Positions 35,637 through 46,640 of a stretch of 64,000 bases of DNA are shown here, in pieces (within the stretch, counting starts at the first letter, position 1; each line of letters starts with the position of its first letter). This DNA comes from Lepas anatifera (Eukaryota > Arthropoda > Thecostraca > Lepadidae): the NCBI GenBank assembly GCA_034440635.1, contig JAOTON010000335.1, forward strand, positions 364,501 to 428,500, written 5' to 3'. The translations under genes and the position numbers were made by a program. The notes below the pieces were generated by a model. That model made no database searches and had not been told where the DNA came from. It saw only the letters and a program-made list of their open reading frames with translations.

Positions 35637-35840
35637 TTTGACGTTCTATTTGCTGCTACAATATATAGAAAATTTGTCAATCAATTCATGGACCACGAAT
35701 TTGGAATAAAATTGAGTGTCCCCCGTTTTGCAATATAGGGGATGTGCCCCTAGAAGAACCAGCTTTAAAGAAAGTAATTTCCAACTCTTTTTGGAATGAA
35801 TATCTTTCTGAGGAAGTGAATGGATGAGAACTGGATCAGA

Positions 35841-37423
35841 TGTCGTCGATTCTTATGCAGTTATACTTCCTGTTCATATATCTTTTCCTCTCGCTACATC
35901 TTCTTTGCTTCTTTGTTTTTTTCTTGCTTAAACATCTTATGTGTTGAAAATTAACTCACTGGCTAAATGTTAATCTTTCTTGTGGCTTCTCTGAATACGA
36001 CTAGGTAACTACTTTTCGGTGTGGCCATGAGGAGGGAATAACTAACAATAAGTATATTAGGTAATGCAGGACTAAAAATGCAAAACAACATCTAGCGGGG
36101 AGTGGTACAGCCAACAAACATAACATAAACGGATTTAATTTGGAATAATACTGGACAATTCCCTTGAAATGGATTTACAGGAAAGGAAGGGCACTCCTGC
36201 CTACCTATGGAAATGGGTAGTGGGTTAAAAACAATAATTAGAATAGAATATGACAAGGCGGGAGATCTCCTCCGGACCCGGGAGGGGTGCATGAACGGAT
36301 AACATTTGCTGGGCAATACAAGCCTTACACAAAGCCTATGGGAGACCCAAAATCCAGGAGGTCCTGGCCCCCAACCCTCACGGGATCTCCACCTATGAAA
36401 TAAGAAATGTTTAATGTTTCCAGCTGAACAGTCGATTTTCGGGTGGAGGTGTGGATCGTATCTGGTTCATATTCAAACTTGAAAGGAAATATGTATGAGG
36501 GGCGTTGGCTAGATGTCTCTTCTGCGCAGCTTCGTGCTTACGGTTCTGCATGCACCGTTGCCACCTGTGCACTTTCACTGGGATGTAAATGCAGTGACAA
36601 GGCCGGGGTCGACCCTTGTTTGTTTACCACCAATTTTCAATGCAATTTCGAGGTGCCAGAGTTCTCACATCTCATCAGTTTGACGAGGGGCCAATCAGAA
36701 TCAATTTCCCCACTTCTTTTTTACGGAAAATTCCGGGTCAATTTGGATCAGAAATGCATCGCTTAGGGTACGTGTAATGTGATTAAATTACAACTTTTAG
36801 ACCAAAATTTGATGTCAGTTCAAACTAGGTCACCCAGGTATGACACCATTTCGAAAATATGTCATTCCATTTAAACTCTAAATGCGAATGTAGGATGCAT
36901 CGCTCAGTGGCAATTGCATGCTTGCCCGCAATACTAAACATCCGGTTCTTCGGCCCCCGGCCATTTAACGGAATGAAGCGTAATCAGATCCCAGTAATGC
37001 GATTGTTGGGGTCTGACATACACAACTTCTACGTGTATATGACGTCGTCACTCGCACCTTGCTGGCAGGATTATAGGGTAAGGGCAGATCCAGGGGGACA
37101 ATGCGGTTATGTCCCCAAATAGAAATAGAAGGGGAAAAACCCTATTCCCCTATGGCAACCTAGTGTTTCATAATCGATTAATTGGGGAGCACGTGCCCGT
37201 CAGGAAACAAACTAATAATCTTTGTCCGTTCGCAAGATACTTCCTTGAAGGTGAAAAATTTATTCACTGCACCAGTTTAATCCTACCAGCCGTCACCTCC
37301 ACTGCTTTTTTCTCTATGACTCCCCCAGCTGGGTTTGGTTTCCCAAACCAACTGGCTACGACCAAATCACGTCTTTTGTAGGGGTGATGTGGTTAGAATG
37401 TTTGCATCGGCAAGCGGATGCCC
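35841..37423. other. Intronic stretch, nothing recognised
   Basis: No splice-supported exon or bounded element. A GGGCAATACAAGCC block near 36310 with AGACCCAAAATCCAGG after it recalls sequence near 20545, so a weak dispersed repeat may be present. Confidence 0.4.
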
Positions 37424-37728
37424 GCGCGGCACTGAACCAACCTTCCCTCCAGCGGCACTGAACCAGCCTTCCCCCCAGCGGCACTGAACCAACCTTCCCC
37501 CAGCGGCACTGAACCAACCGTCCCCACAGCGGCACTGGCCCAACCCCCCCCAGTGGCACTGAACCAACCGTCTCCCCAGCGGCACTGGCCAAACTGTCCC
37601 TCCAGCGGCACTGGCCCGACCGACCGCCCCCCCCGTCGGCATTGAACCAACCGTCCCCCGGCGACACTGGCCCAGCCGTCCCCAGCCGCACTGAACCAAC
37701 CATCCCGTGCGGCATTGACCAAACCGCC
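37424..37728 (-). repeat. C-rich minisatellite, about 27-bp unit, eleven units
   Basis: The unit GCGGCACTGAACCAACCGTC followed by CCC and a short joint recurs about every 24-30 bp. Several units have CTGGCCC in place of CTGAACC. Frames on the minus strand give a WFSAAGG-type repeat and are not genes. Confidence 0.9.
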
Positions 37729-39685
37729 CCTACAAGCCTATCCTCCTAACATCAAAGTCTCCTGTACCACATGTCCCGGGTTCAAGTCCCACCAATTATC
37801 AACATAATCCTTGGGTGGGTATTTTCCTGTACAGTAAGAGAGTTATGTCATTTCAGCTGTTACTTTGAACAGCTGTTCCACGTTGAACCCCAGCTTAAAT
37901 GACCATCAGAGTTAACCACGGTATAAGTTCCTTCCTATGCTCTATTTATACCGTTCCTAAACAAATTATATTTTAATCGTAAAAGTAATGGCAAAATATA
38001 AGGCAATTAGTTTTATGGCATGAATGACCTTGGACGGCATTGGCGGTGCCTTTATTTATGTACGGATTTAGCTTTTACCCAATGTGTGTTGCGAGCATTC
38101 AGACGAAAAATGGGGTTAAACGTGGTACATCTCTAAATATGGCTGCAGACTTTAAACTGAACAGTCAACACCAGTGACTAGTTGGACCTTCTGCACCTAA
38201 ACTGCTGATGCAGGAATTCCTCTTGTCACTTCAATTGCAGTTCCAAACTGTGAGATAGCCATCCTGTAAACACTTCTGTTGTCTTAATCGAAAGTTAGCC
38301 AGGGACAGCACGACACACATGTTTATTGTACCGTTTGCTGTGGTTTAGGTGATTACCGTTTTCCCACATGTCTTATGGGTGCAGTCAAACCAAGACGCCT
38401 GCTTAATATATCCGAAGATATTTGCACTTATCATCAGGCGTCGATTTTATCAGTAATATTAATTGAGCTGTCAGTGAAGGTGCTGCGTATTTGTATGAAT
38501 GCGACCCCACACCGAACTTTGCAGAACGGCGCACCGGTTTATTAGTCTGATAAACCTTGATAACCCTTATCATTAGCCAACATTATTCTCACATTTGAGA
38601 AAAAGGTCACGCTTCATGACATAGACTCTGAAGGTGGAGTCTGCATCAAATTATTCCAGATTAGTTTTGGAATTGTTGATTGTTTGCTAAGAGAACAGTT
38701 TTTGACGCCAGTTTCAAAACAAATCAAGCCAGCGCGTTCAGGTGAATTATCTTCGTGCTTTCGAAAATCAGCTTTTAAGTGATATAATATTCATTGGGCC
38801 GAGCCGCTGGGCCAATAAATGACGTCACAGGCTAGGTCAAAAGTGAAAGTGGTGATTTGTTCTCTCTCGTGCCATGTTTCTTAAGAATTGTATTTTCCTA
38901 ATCACGATAAGTTTTAATAGAAACAGTGTGTCCTATCTAATTGTGCATTACTTTCTACTTACTTTGGCTTTTCACTTCCGTTGTGGGATCTTGGTAAAAA
39001 TTACGTCATATAAATATTATGAGGCCCCACGCTTAAATGAAGGGAAGGCAGGTCAGTGGCATGGACTTATGATAACTTCAATGATCCCTACTGAAGTGGC
39101 ACATCAAGTCTAAATGAGCCTTAAATCTCGCATGAAGCTTGTTCCCGAGTTGCTTTCGCTTTGATGCCGTGCATATAGGTGGTATCGCGGCTGAGCCTGA
39201 TTTCAACCCTGGAACCATGGGTGGTCTTCTCCTGGTGAGCTCCTACAGAAAATGTGAGGAAAAGCAGCAGGTTTTGGTAGGTGTAGAACTGAATAGGCTG
39301 CAGGTTGGTATGTAAAATAACCGATTCAAGATGTATTAAGCTCAGGAAGAAAGTATTTTTGAAGGACTGCAATTTTTATTTAATTGATCATCTTTATGTT
39401 CGATATAATATATTTTGTGACACTGCCTGTTCACCCACCATCATAACATGACGCATCCTTCTAAAGCTGATACCTCAAAAAACATCATGTAATTTGTCTG
39501 CCCGGCTGCTAGCTTAATGTAAACTGTTTTGCTGGTACCATTTAATTACATGCCTCGAAGCGTCGACAACTTTTCGGGCCATATTGGGTTGCAAAGGTCA
39601 TTTGCTGACATATGCATATTTTTGGCACCACAGCGCACGCGCAGAGCGTCGGAAACGTTCCACAATTTGTTTCTGGGATATCCCC
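37729..39685. other. Intronic stretch, nothing firmly recognised
   Basis: A possible decayed SINE head with GGTTCAAGTCCCACC lies at about 37780. A strong minus-strand acceptor-like site (pyrimidine tract ending TTTTCTGTAG) occurs near 39240, but no matching donor or family sequence follows. Nothing else was recognised. Confidence 0.4.
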
Positions 39686-39848
39686 CAGTGGCGGATCCAG
39701 GCCTTCGTTTGGGGGGGGCTGGGGGGCTCGAACCTTCCCCGCTATTGCCTCGGAACAGCCTCTGTTTATGCAGTTTGATAGGTATTCTGATATTTCGGGG
39801 GAGGAAAATGAGCCTCCTACCCCTCCCCCTACCTTGTAACCGCCACTG
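39686..39848 (+). mobile_element. Short hAT-like element, CAGTGGCGGATCC family
   Basis: The 163-bp sequence starts CAGTGGCGGATCCAGGCC and ends CCGCCACTG, which mirrors its start. The interior is G-rich then C-rich (GGGGGGGGCTGGGGGGCTCG and CCTACCCCTCCCCC). CAGNG ends are usual for hAT elements. An 8-bp target duplication is not evident. There is no coding frame. Confidence 0.75.
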
Positions 39849-39873
39849 ATGTTGTCGGGAGGGGGGTTACAAG

Positions 39874-39909
39874 GTTACGCACCACTTTTAACCCGTGGTT
39901 AAAAGGTGG
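39874..39909. repeat. Short hairpin, 15-16-bp arms
   Basis: GCACCACTTTTAACC is followed by CGT and GGTTAAAAGGTGGTGC, a palindrome with one bulged G. Confidence 0.8.
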
Positions 39910-41165
39910 TGCGCAGCGTGCCGCAAACTGAATCTTAGTGATTTCAGCATGTTCTCGGGTCATTTACGGGAGCTTTAAAGGTTTCTTATCGAGCTAAGGT
40001 CAAAACCTTGGATACAACCTGTTCAGGTCAGAACCTACACACGATCACTTACCGTGGCTTCCTATTTTAGCTTCCAACGGGCTTGGCGTATTCGATCCTT
40101 TCTCTGGAGGGTGATGTAAAATACCTCTGGAAGGGGTAGGGTTATACAACACTGATCAGTCACCGACCTTGCTATCGAGAGCACGGGCTGGATCAGCCCG
40201 TAAGGGGAGTGTCACCGCTTTTTGTCCCTTGCGTGTATTTTGATAATTTAATTCATTTCAAGTAAGGATATTTTACAGTTTGACAATGCCGGTTAGTGGA
40301 GATGTCTCTTTTGGTGATTAAGTTTAGCAAAAACAAAGCAAACTTATAGCATATAAAGCTCTGAGGAGGTTTTGGTATCCAGCAAACAACTTTCGTCTCT
40401 CACGTATGTTTAGTTTTCTAACACGAATTTCATTTCTTTTGGATCTGGTAACTGATTGATTGATTTAGCTGCTATAATCACTGTAGGGTAGATATACATA
40501 AATAGGCATTTTTAATACCTACAATTGTAATAACCACATCATAACCAAGCCGCATATGTATGAGAGCTGGACAAGTTGAGCTCCGCCTCAATACACCCCG
40601 GAGTGTAAAATGGCAAACCTAATCTCTGATGCTGACATTGGACATATCACCGTAAAGCCTTCGCAGGCATTCACAGCTGGAAACGGGTTCACCATTAATA
40701 AGCATCTGGGTCCTCCAGCACTAATTCTAAGGCAATACTACCAAAATATCCACTCGGAACTTTGCAACCGCAACACGCAGGTGTGCTCCGCTAATATGAC
40801 GCACGGTTATATTTTAATGCAACTATAAACAGCATATATTCTAAGCAATTGGTTCCTTTCTTTGTGGAAACTGCACCTTTGATTAATATTTGATTACATA
40901 GCTGTTTTCCGTAGCCACCCCACAAAAACAATGTCTGATGGCGTGTCTTTGCTTGCGTGAAGCTTAGATTCATCGAAAAGAGATAAGGAGGCTGATAATG
41001 AGTGTTTACTTGGAGAAATAATGTCTCTCTATCCAATTACAGACAAATGCTGCACGCCACAAGGAGACAGCGAGGCTGGCAAAGACTTTTAGAGCCGTAA
41101 ACAAATTAATTTGCATCTCTTCGACCGGTTAAGACACCAAGTGTAAGTTACAACCGGTTACCGCT
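39910..41165. other. Intronic stretch, nothing recognised
   Basis: No bounded element or splice-supported exon. An ATG-initiated 72-codon frame at 40610 has no recognised features and is probably chance. Confidence 0.45.
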
Positions 41166-41704
41166 TTAACACTCGCCCCGGTGGGGGGTGTTTGAATACC
41201 CCTTCGGGTTTTCCCAGCGGCACCAAAAACGCTGGTGCGAGGCGCCGGCCGCCGTACTTTGCACAATTTATGCTTGACCAATGCTGCAACCTTTCCCAAA
41301 ATTTGAAGGTTGGGTCATCTTAGGTCAGGTCACCTCTAAAAAACGTGTAAAATAACATAAGAAGCAACAGGGTGAATTAATCCAATTGAAACTCAAATCA
41401 TATAATTGACCCATGCTCCGAGTGCTACAAAACCTAAACTGGGATTTTCAATGTCGATAACCTGGGGTTAAATACAAATCATGACCTCTCCATTGGAAAT
41501 ACGTGGGAAAAAATGGAGTTGGGTGAAAAATTGCTCATTTTTTGTGGAAATGTTCAGAATATCTTATTTTTCTCCAAATCGTTGTATTCTCCCCATCTTT
41601 TGCGTTTTTCGCAATCCTGCATTGGAGCCGATTCAGGGGGAGGGGCGTTGGAAAACCCCCGCCAGGGACAAGGTGGCTCGGAGGCCCACCGGGGCGGGTG
41701 TTAA
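41166..41704 (+). mobile_element. TTAA-flanked element, short member with GGTCA-containing body
   Basis: TTAA lies at 41166-41169 and 41701-41704. The left end reads TTAACACTCGCCCCGGTGGG. The right end, reverse complemented, reads TTAACACCCGCCCCGGTGGG. A GC-rich block with GAGGCGCCGGCCGCC lies inside the left end, followed by the family motif GGTCATCTTAGGTCAGGTCA and the ACCTCTCCATTGGAAATAC block shared with the copies at 14.2 and 62.1 kb. At 539 bp it is an internally shortened copy. Confidence 0.85.
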
Positions 41705-41964
41705 TGAACCTGATCACCTGAATTAACGCGTTGCTATCGATCCTGACTCCTTTTCCATCGGGCCGTTTCTTTGATGAAAACTGGTTCTAGAATTAAAGTG
41801 ATATCACAGAACACACCAATTCCTCAACTTGCGAGTTTGGGAAGCCCTTAGCAAGGGTACTGATGGACCTGCAATGCCTTATGAATACGGATAGGTACTT
41901 GTCCAATAGTAATGAGTCTGGAATTCTTGATTGCTAAATAGGGCAGTCTATCTCTCAATCAAGC

Positions 41965-42125
41965 GCAATAATTTTTTTTGGGCTTATCGACGCACCAACT
42001 GCCAGGGTCATATGGCGTCGCCAACTCTTTCCCTGTTGGAAGGGTTTCTCGGGAGCCAGCTTGCTCCTTGTTCAGGGAAGCCGCCGGGCCTTGAACCCGG
42101 GTCGGCTGCGTGGCAGATCAATCAA
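41965..42125 (-). repeat. tRNA-derived SINE copy (family S1)
   Basis: On the minus strand a tRNA-like B box, GGGTTCAAGGCCC, lies near 42090. The family body follows (CCTTCCAACAGGGAAAGAG, TTGGCGACGCCATATGACC, CTGGCAGTTGGTGCGTCG) and the 3' end is ATAAGCCCAAAAAAAATTAT. It sits about 320 bp below the 42447-42590 SLC20A exon, in the 18.6-kb intron. Confidence 0.75.
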
Positions 42126-42446
42126 TCGCAAATTATTCATTTAAGAGGTGCAGTGTTCTTTGTGTGGGAATAGTAACTATACTAAAACAGAAAACTCGTT
42201 ATATTACTCAGGACAAGTGCAACCGAACTTGTAAGAAAAATTGTCATCTAATATCATTACTAAAAAGCCAACCATCTTGGAGTAAGACTGTAAACCAGTC
42301 ACAGTTAAACCCAAATACTCTCAAACCCTTCAAAGATGGCATCTGAGTCACTTGCTGTTTGACATGATTCGAGATTTGCAGCCAAATAGACCAGTCATCG
42401 AGACCTCCAAACCCATATCGCTGCAACCACAGCGGGTTCTACTGAC

Positions 42447-42590
42447 CGATTTTGCCGAGGGTCCACCAGTTGACTCCGTCGAGGCCGCGTGCGACCAGTG
42501 AGAAGCCGATGGTGGCGCCGACGATGGTGTGGGTGCCCGAGATGGGGAGTCGCAGGAAGGTGGCCAGCAGGTTCCAGATCGCCGACCCGC
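42447..42590 (-). CDS. SLC20A: SLC20A exon, central membrane segments (first visible exon)
   Basis: This 144-bp internal exon encodes 47 whole codons of the conserved transmembrane core just before the segment that leads to the large cytoplasmic loop. The translation contains [19 protein letters not shown], then [17 protein letters not shown] and NWWTLGKI. The PISGTH and [11 protein letters not shown] blocks are typical of SLC20 proteins. On the minus strand the acceptor is CGCGCAG before the exon, and the donor is GTCAGT after ATC-G. It enters in phase 1, with the first G supplied by an exon that I could not find upstream, and leaves in phase 1. The junction with the exon at 23.8 kb restores a Val codon and gives KIVGSWF, as in the family. 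Its GC content is higher than in the flanking intron. Confidence 0.94.
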
Positions 42591-42687
42591 CTGCGCGACA
42601 GACAGAGGTTGACCTGGCGACATTCGCTCCGGACGCTTCAGGGTTTGGTGTCTGGACCATGAGTCGATGCTTGCTGGCAACCAACCA

Positions 42688-43658
42688 CATGCATCACGAA
42701 CATGAATTTCGATTCACGATAAAGAGGTGCCACCAATGTGCTTCCCCTCCCAGACACTTCCCTATAAGTTTGAAACACGTTCCATCTTGCGACCCTCTGA
42801 TGCATGTATATGTTATAGGAACACAAAATCGACGTTATGAGATCAGATTCAGAGGTGTCCTACAAAGGTCGGTCAGTTTGCAAAGAGACTGCTAGGCATG
42901 GCATTGCGGATATAGGCACGTGGATGCGGTATTCTATAGCCGTGGCTCATGCATGAAAAATTTTCCTCATCGGGCTGTCAAAACGCCCTCAGTAAATTTA
43001 TTGCACTGACTGCGCAGAGCGACGTCAGGATCGGTAATGCTTTATTGCACAGAGCCTGAGACGAGAGGCGTAACATTTCGACCACCTCTGACGGCCGGCA
43101 CGGAACTAGATATCATCGCAGGGACACTGGAAAATACCACCCGTTGATGCATATATTGACAACACTTAGAGGGATGTGCATGCTAGGTCGCATCTCCATA
43201 CTGAAACGGCTACCAGTGGGGAAATCTCGTCGCATCAAAAGCTGCGGAGAAGGGCGAGTGCTTTCAAACTCGTTTATCTATCTGGAACTCCGCCCCCACA
43301 AAGCAAATGATAGAGCTCGAACAAGACCAGTAGCTGCACCCCCCCACCAGTTAAGGTATGGAAGATAAAGAAACAATTGAATTTGAGGCGACCAGTGCCA
43401 CTCAGTCATGTGATAAGGTCTTGTCTCCACGAGACTTACCAGGGAAAATATGTCTACTTCGTCAAAGGCTTCTGATACATGAAATCACGTGCATCATTTA
43501 CATGAATTTCGATTTACGACAAAGAGTTGTCATGAATTTGCTCCCTGACACGTCCACATAAGCTTGAAACACATGTCATCTTGCGACCCTCTGGTGCATG
43601 CATGCATTAAAAGAACACAAAATCGACATTATGGCCTCAGAGTCAGGAGTGTCCTAGA
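42688..43658 (+). repeat. Direct dispersed repeat pair, about 180 bp each
   Basis: The segment at about 42688-42876 recurs at about 43488-43658. Shared blocks are ACATGAATTTCGATT, AGCTTGAAACAC or AGTTTGAAACAC, CATCTTGCGACCCTCTG, GAACACAAAATCGAC and GTGTCCTA. No inverted ends or tRNA-like head were found, and the family is unknown. Confidence 0.7.
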
Positions 43659-45255
43659 ATTTTTGGTTACAAGTATCTGTGGTGAGGAGATAATTTTGCC
43701 ATAATTTCACCCCCAACATAATTCACATTGCCTACATATTTCTAATCATTAACCCTGCATATTACCAAAAACTACTCTGATTGATCATACTTCATCAAGA
43801 AACCTCACTCAGGGCAGCATTTTAACCCTGAAAATATATAGTTGACACAGGCATACTCATCACATTGCTATCTCCGAACTATTGTCTTCCTCATTCGTGC
43901 GGAGTAGCGTGATTTCCCCTCACCTCCTACATTATTAATCAGTAAATATTAGCGTCATGCATTCAGTTGTGGGTTTTCTGTGACGAACAATTGTCACGGA
44001 AAACATCACGAACCCTCACTCTTAAAGTCATAGCACTCACACTGTGTGGTCTGGCTGGTCATTCAAGGTACAAATGGGAGACAGCAGTAATGCGTGAGCT
44101 TTTACTGCTTGCGTAGCATAACCTGATAAAGCACCAAAATAATCAATATGCATGATAATTGCTCCCTGTCACCCCCTGACTTTTTACAGCTTTGGTCGGA
44201 AGAGGTTTTGGAACACTGAAAAAACAACACCTCAAGCGTAGAATTTCAATTTGTCTGCTCCTAAAATTACCCCATTATCAAGAATTTGTTTAGAATTCTT
44301 GGTAAATATATTCCGACATCCAGCTTAATATTAGAAGAAAAGGTGTAATATTACATGCATGTGGTAAATTAATCACTATTTCATTTTAGCACAGTGCAGT
44401 TCCATTTTTACTGAAAATGCAAAGGTGTAAATGTATCACCTCAGAGTATTTCTATGGAATTCACAAACTGCCCCAAGAATAGTTTCACTCTCCTGTGGTG
44501 AAACAATCCTGCCAATAGATTAAAACAAGTTCTTGAATGATTAAACTACCCTAGATGAAGGTATTTATTCTTCTGATTTTTGTTTGGGTGTGTTTCTATG
44601 ATGGAGGAAGGTATGTTTTTACTACAGTTTACACGTGGGTGGAATCGCGCCATTTCCTTTCTGCTTCAATTCTGAGCTTGAACTACCCACCGCAGTTCCG
44701 CATTCAGAGGATTGATCACGATTCGAACAGGTAGGAGAGAGTGATGAGGACTGGGACGCAGGAGAAGTGGGACACCCCCATTATTGAATCCACGAGTGAG
44801 CCAAAAATATAATTTTCAGCTGATTTCCGCACTATACGTGCCGCTGCACATCACTAGGGCGTCAACTTCCTTTTCCGGTGGGTGCTGGAAGCGAGAGGTG
44901 AGTGCTCCTTAAAAGTTAATTTTTACGTTTTCTTGAGTGGATGTTCTGTTAAATATGCAACCGAAAAGTTCTTTATTTTGGTGCAATAAAGTTGGTGTCG
45001 CATTCTCCATCGATCTGTCCCAGCTTCGAACAACGAAAGGGGTTTTAATTTTGCTGACATCGCAATTCTGAAAAATGGCGGGTTGGGGAGAACTGGGACA
45101 AGTTGTCCCGCTTCTCCCCTTGCTGTCCAGCCTATCCTTGTACTGTACTTGGATTGATTGTACCTACATATTTGTACTTTGATGGAAATATGATTGTATC
45201 GTATTTTTAGCTAGAGAGATCATGGTCATCAACTTGTTTTTTCTTCTCCCGTGGT
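43659..45255. other. Stretch upstream of the first visible SLC20A exon, nothing recognised
   Basis: No exon matching the N-terminal half of an SLC20 protein is visible, and no bounded repeat was found. Confidence 0.45.
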
Positions 45256-46640
45256 CAGGGGCGCAGCCAGGGGGGCACAGGGGGCACGTGCCCCCCCATC
45301 GGTGCCGGGGCACCCTTTTGATTGTCAGGTGGTGTACCCTATTTTGGCCGTGCCGCTCGAATTTTAGTGCCCTACGCCGTTGAGCCTAGATGGAACTAGA
45401 CTGCATTTAGGGATTTAAACTATTGTGTGACAATTAATTGCCTTTTTGGTCAGTTAGGGCATTCTGTCGCCTTTCCAAGCACCCGGGAGGAGTATAGGCA
45501 CATAATCTGTTTCCAGAAAATGCCTCATCGTCGCCAATAATCGTACGGACGGAGCTAATCTGGTGCCCCTTGAGCTCATCTGGTGCCCCCCTGAGCGCTG
45601 GTGTTGGCCCCTGGAGCTGATCATATGCCCCTGAGCTGATCTGATGCCCTCGTAGTCAATTTGGTGCCCCCCCTGAGAAAATAATTGTGCCTTCTGAAGC
45701 TATATAATGCTCTCTGAGTTAGTCTGATGCCTCCGAGCTTGCCTGGTGTCCTATTAGCTGTTTTAGTGTCCCTTGGGCTGATCCGGGCCCCCTGAACTTA
45801 TTTAATGCCTCCCGGAGTTTACTGTCCAGGGGCGCAGCCTGGGGGCACAGGGGGCATGTGCCCCCATCGGTGTCGGGTGCCCTTTTGATTGCCAGGTGGT
45901 GTACCCCGTTTGGGCCATGCCGCTCGAAATTTAGTGCCCTAGGCCGTTGAACCTAGATGGAACTAGAGTACATTTAGCGATTTCAACTATTGTTTGACAA
46001 TACATAAGTGCCTCTTTTGGTCAGCTAGGGAATTCTGTCGCCTTTCCAAGCACCCGGGAAGAGTATGGGCACATAATCCGTTTCCAGATAATGCCTCATC
46101 GTCGCCAATAATCGTACGAGCGGAGCTCATCTGGTGCCCCCTGGAGCTAATCATGTGCCCTCTGAGCGGATCTGGTGCCCTCGTAGTCAATCTGGTGCCA
46201 CCCTGAGAAAATAATTGAGCCTTCTGAACCTATATAATACTCTTTGAGTTAGTCTGATGGCTCCGAGTTTGCCTGGTGCCCTATTAGCTGTTTTAGTGCC
46301 CCTTGAGCTGATTGGGGCCCCCTGAGCTTATTTAATGCCTCCCGGAGTTTATTTACTGTCGAGGGGTGCAGCCAGGGGGCACAGGGGGCACGTGCCCCCA
46401 TCACTGCCGGGGTGCCCTTTTGATGTCCAGGTGGTGTACCCAATTTGGGCCGTGCCGCTCAAAATTTAGTGCCCTACGCCGTTGAAACGAAATGTAACTG
46501 GACCGCATGTAGCGATTTGTTGGACAATTTAATACCTTTTTCGGTCAGCTATGGCATTCTGTCGCCTTTCCAAGCACCCGAGAAGAGTATGGGCACCTGG
46601 TAGGTGTCCACCTAATGCCTCATCGTCGCCAATAATTGTA
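45256..46640 (+). repeat. Higher-order repeat, three head modules of about 530-570 bp
   Basis: Modules start at 45256, 45827 and 46360. Each begins with a CAGGGGCGCAGCC-like end, GGGGGCACAGGGGGCACGTG, CCCCCATCGG, and carries GGTGGTGTACCC, GCCGTGCCGCTCGAA, TTTAGTGCCCTA, TCTGTCGCCTTTCCAAGCAC and ATGCCTCATCGTCGCCAATA. A run of degenerate CTGATCTGGTGCCCC units follows in each module. The element's terminal sequence itself has thus been amplified internally. Modules 2 and 3 start CAGGGGCGCAGCCTG and GAGGGGTGCAGCCAG. Confidence 0.88.

Larger units (their letters stand above)
34745..35840 (+). pseudogene. LINE (non-LTR retrotransposon) reverse transcriptase remnant
   Basis: Decayed frames encode consecutive pieces of a LINE reverse transcriptase: SYLSDRNQ near 34760, then RGVSQGSVLCPFLFVIYVNE at 34830-34890 (the usual G-PQGSVLGPLLF-IY-ND block), then FADDTG near 35224 (catalytic FADD). 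Further C-terminal pieces are YCAAVWESNYATK and LFKLQKRKV near 35290-35350, with later GPRIWN-like sequence near 35690. Stops and frameshifts are frequent and a large deletion separates FADDT from YCAAVW. The 34915-35200 interval is homopolymer-rich filler that interrupts the enzyme between two conserved motifs. The element is dead. The clade is uncertain (CR1- or Jockey-like). Confidence 0.85.

Noticed and set aside
37356..37722. Three overlapping minus-strand frames of about 110 codons
   Set aside because: All are readings of a 27-bp minisatellite in different phases.
39121..39240. Possible extra minus-strand exon after a strong acceptor-like site
   Set aside because: The pyrimidine tract and TAG are good, but no donor or family sequence follows, and the neighbouring SLC20A exons join directly without it.
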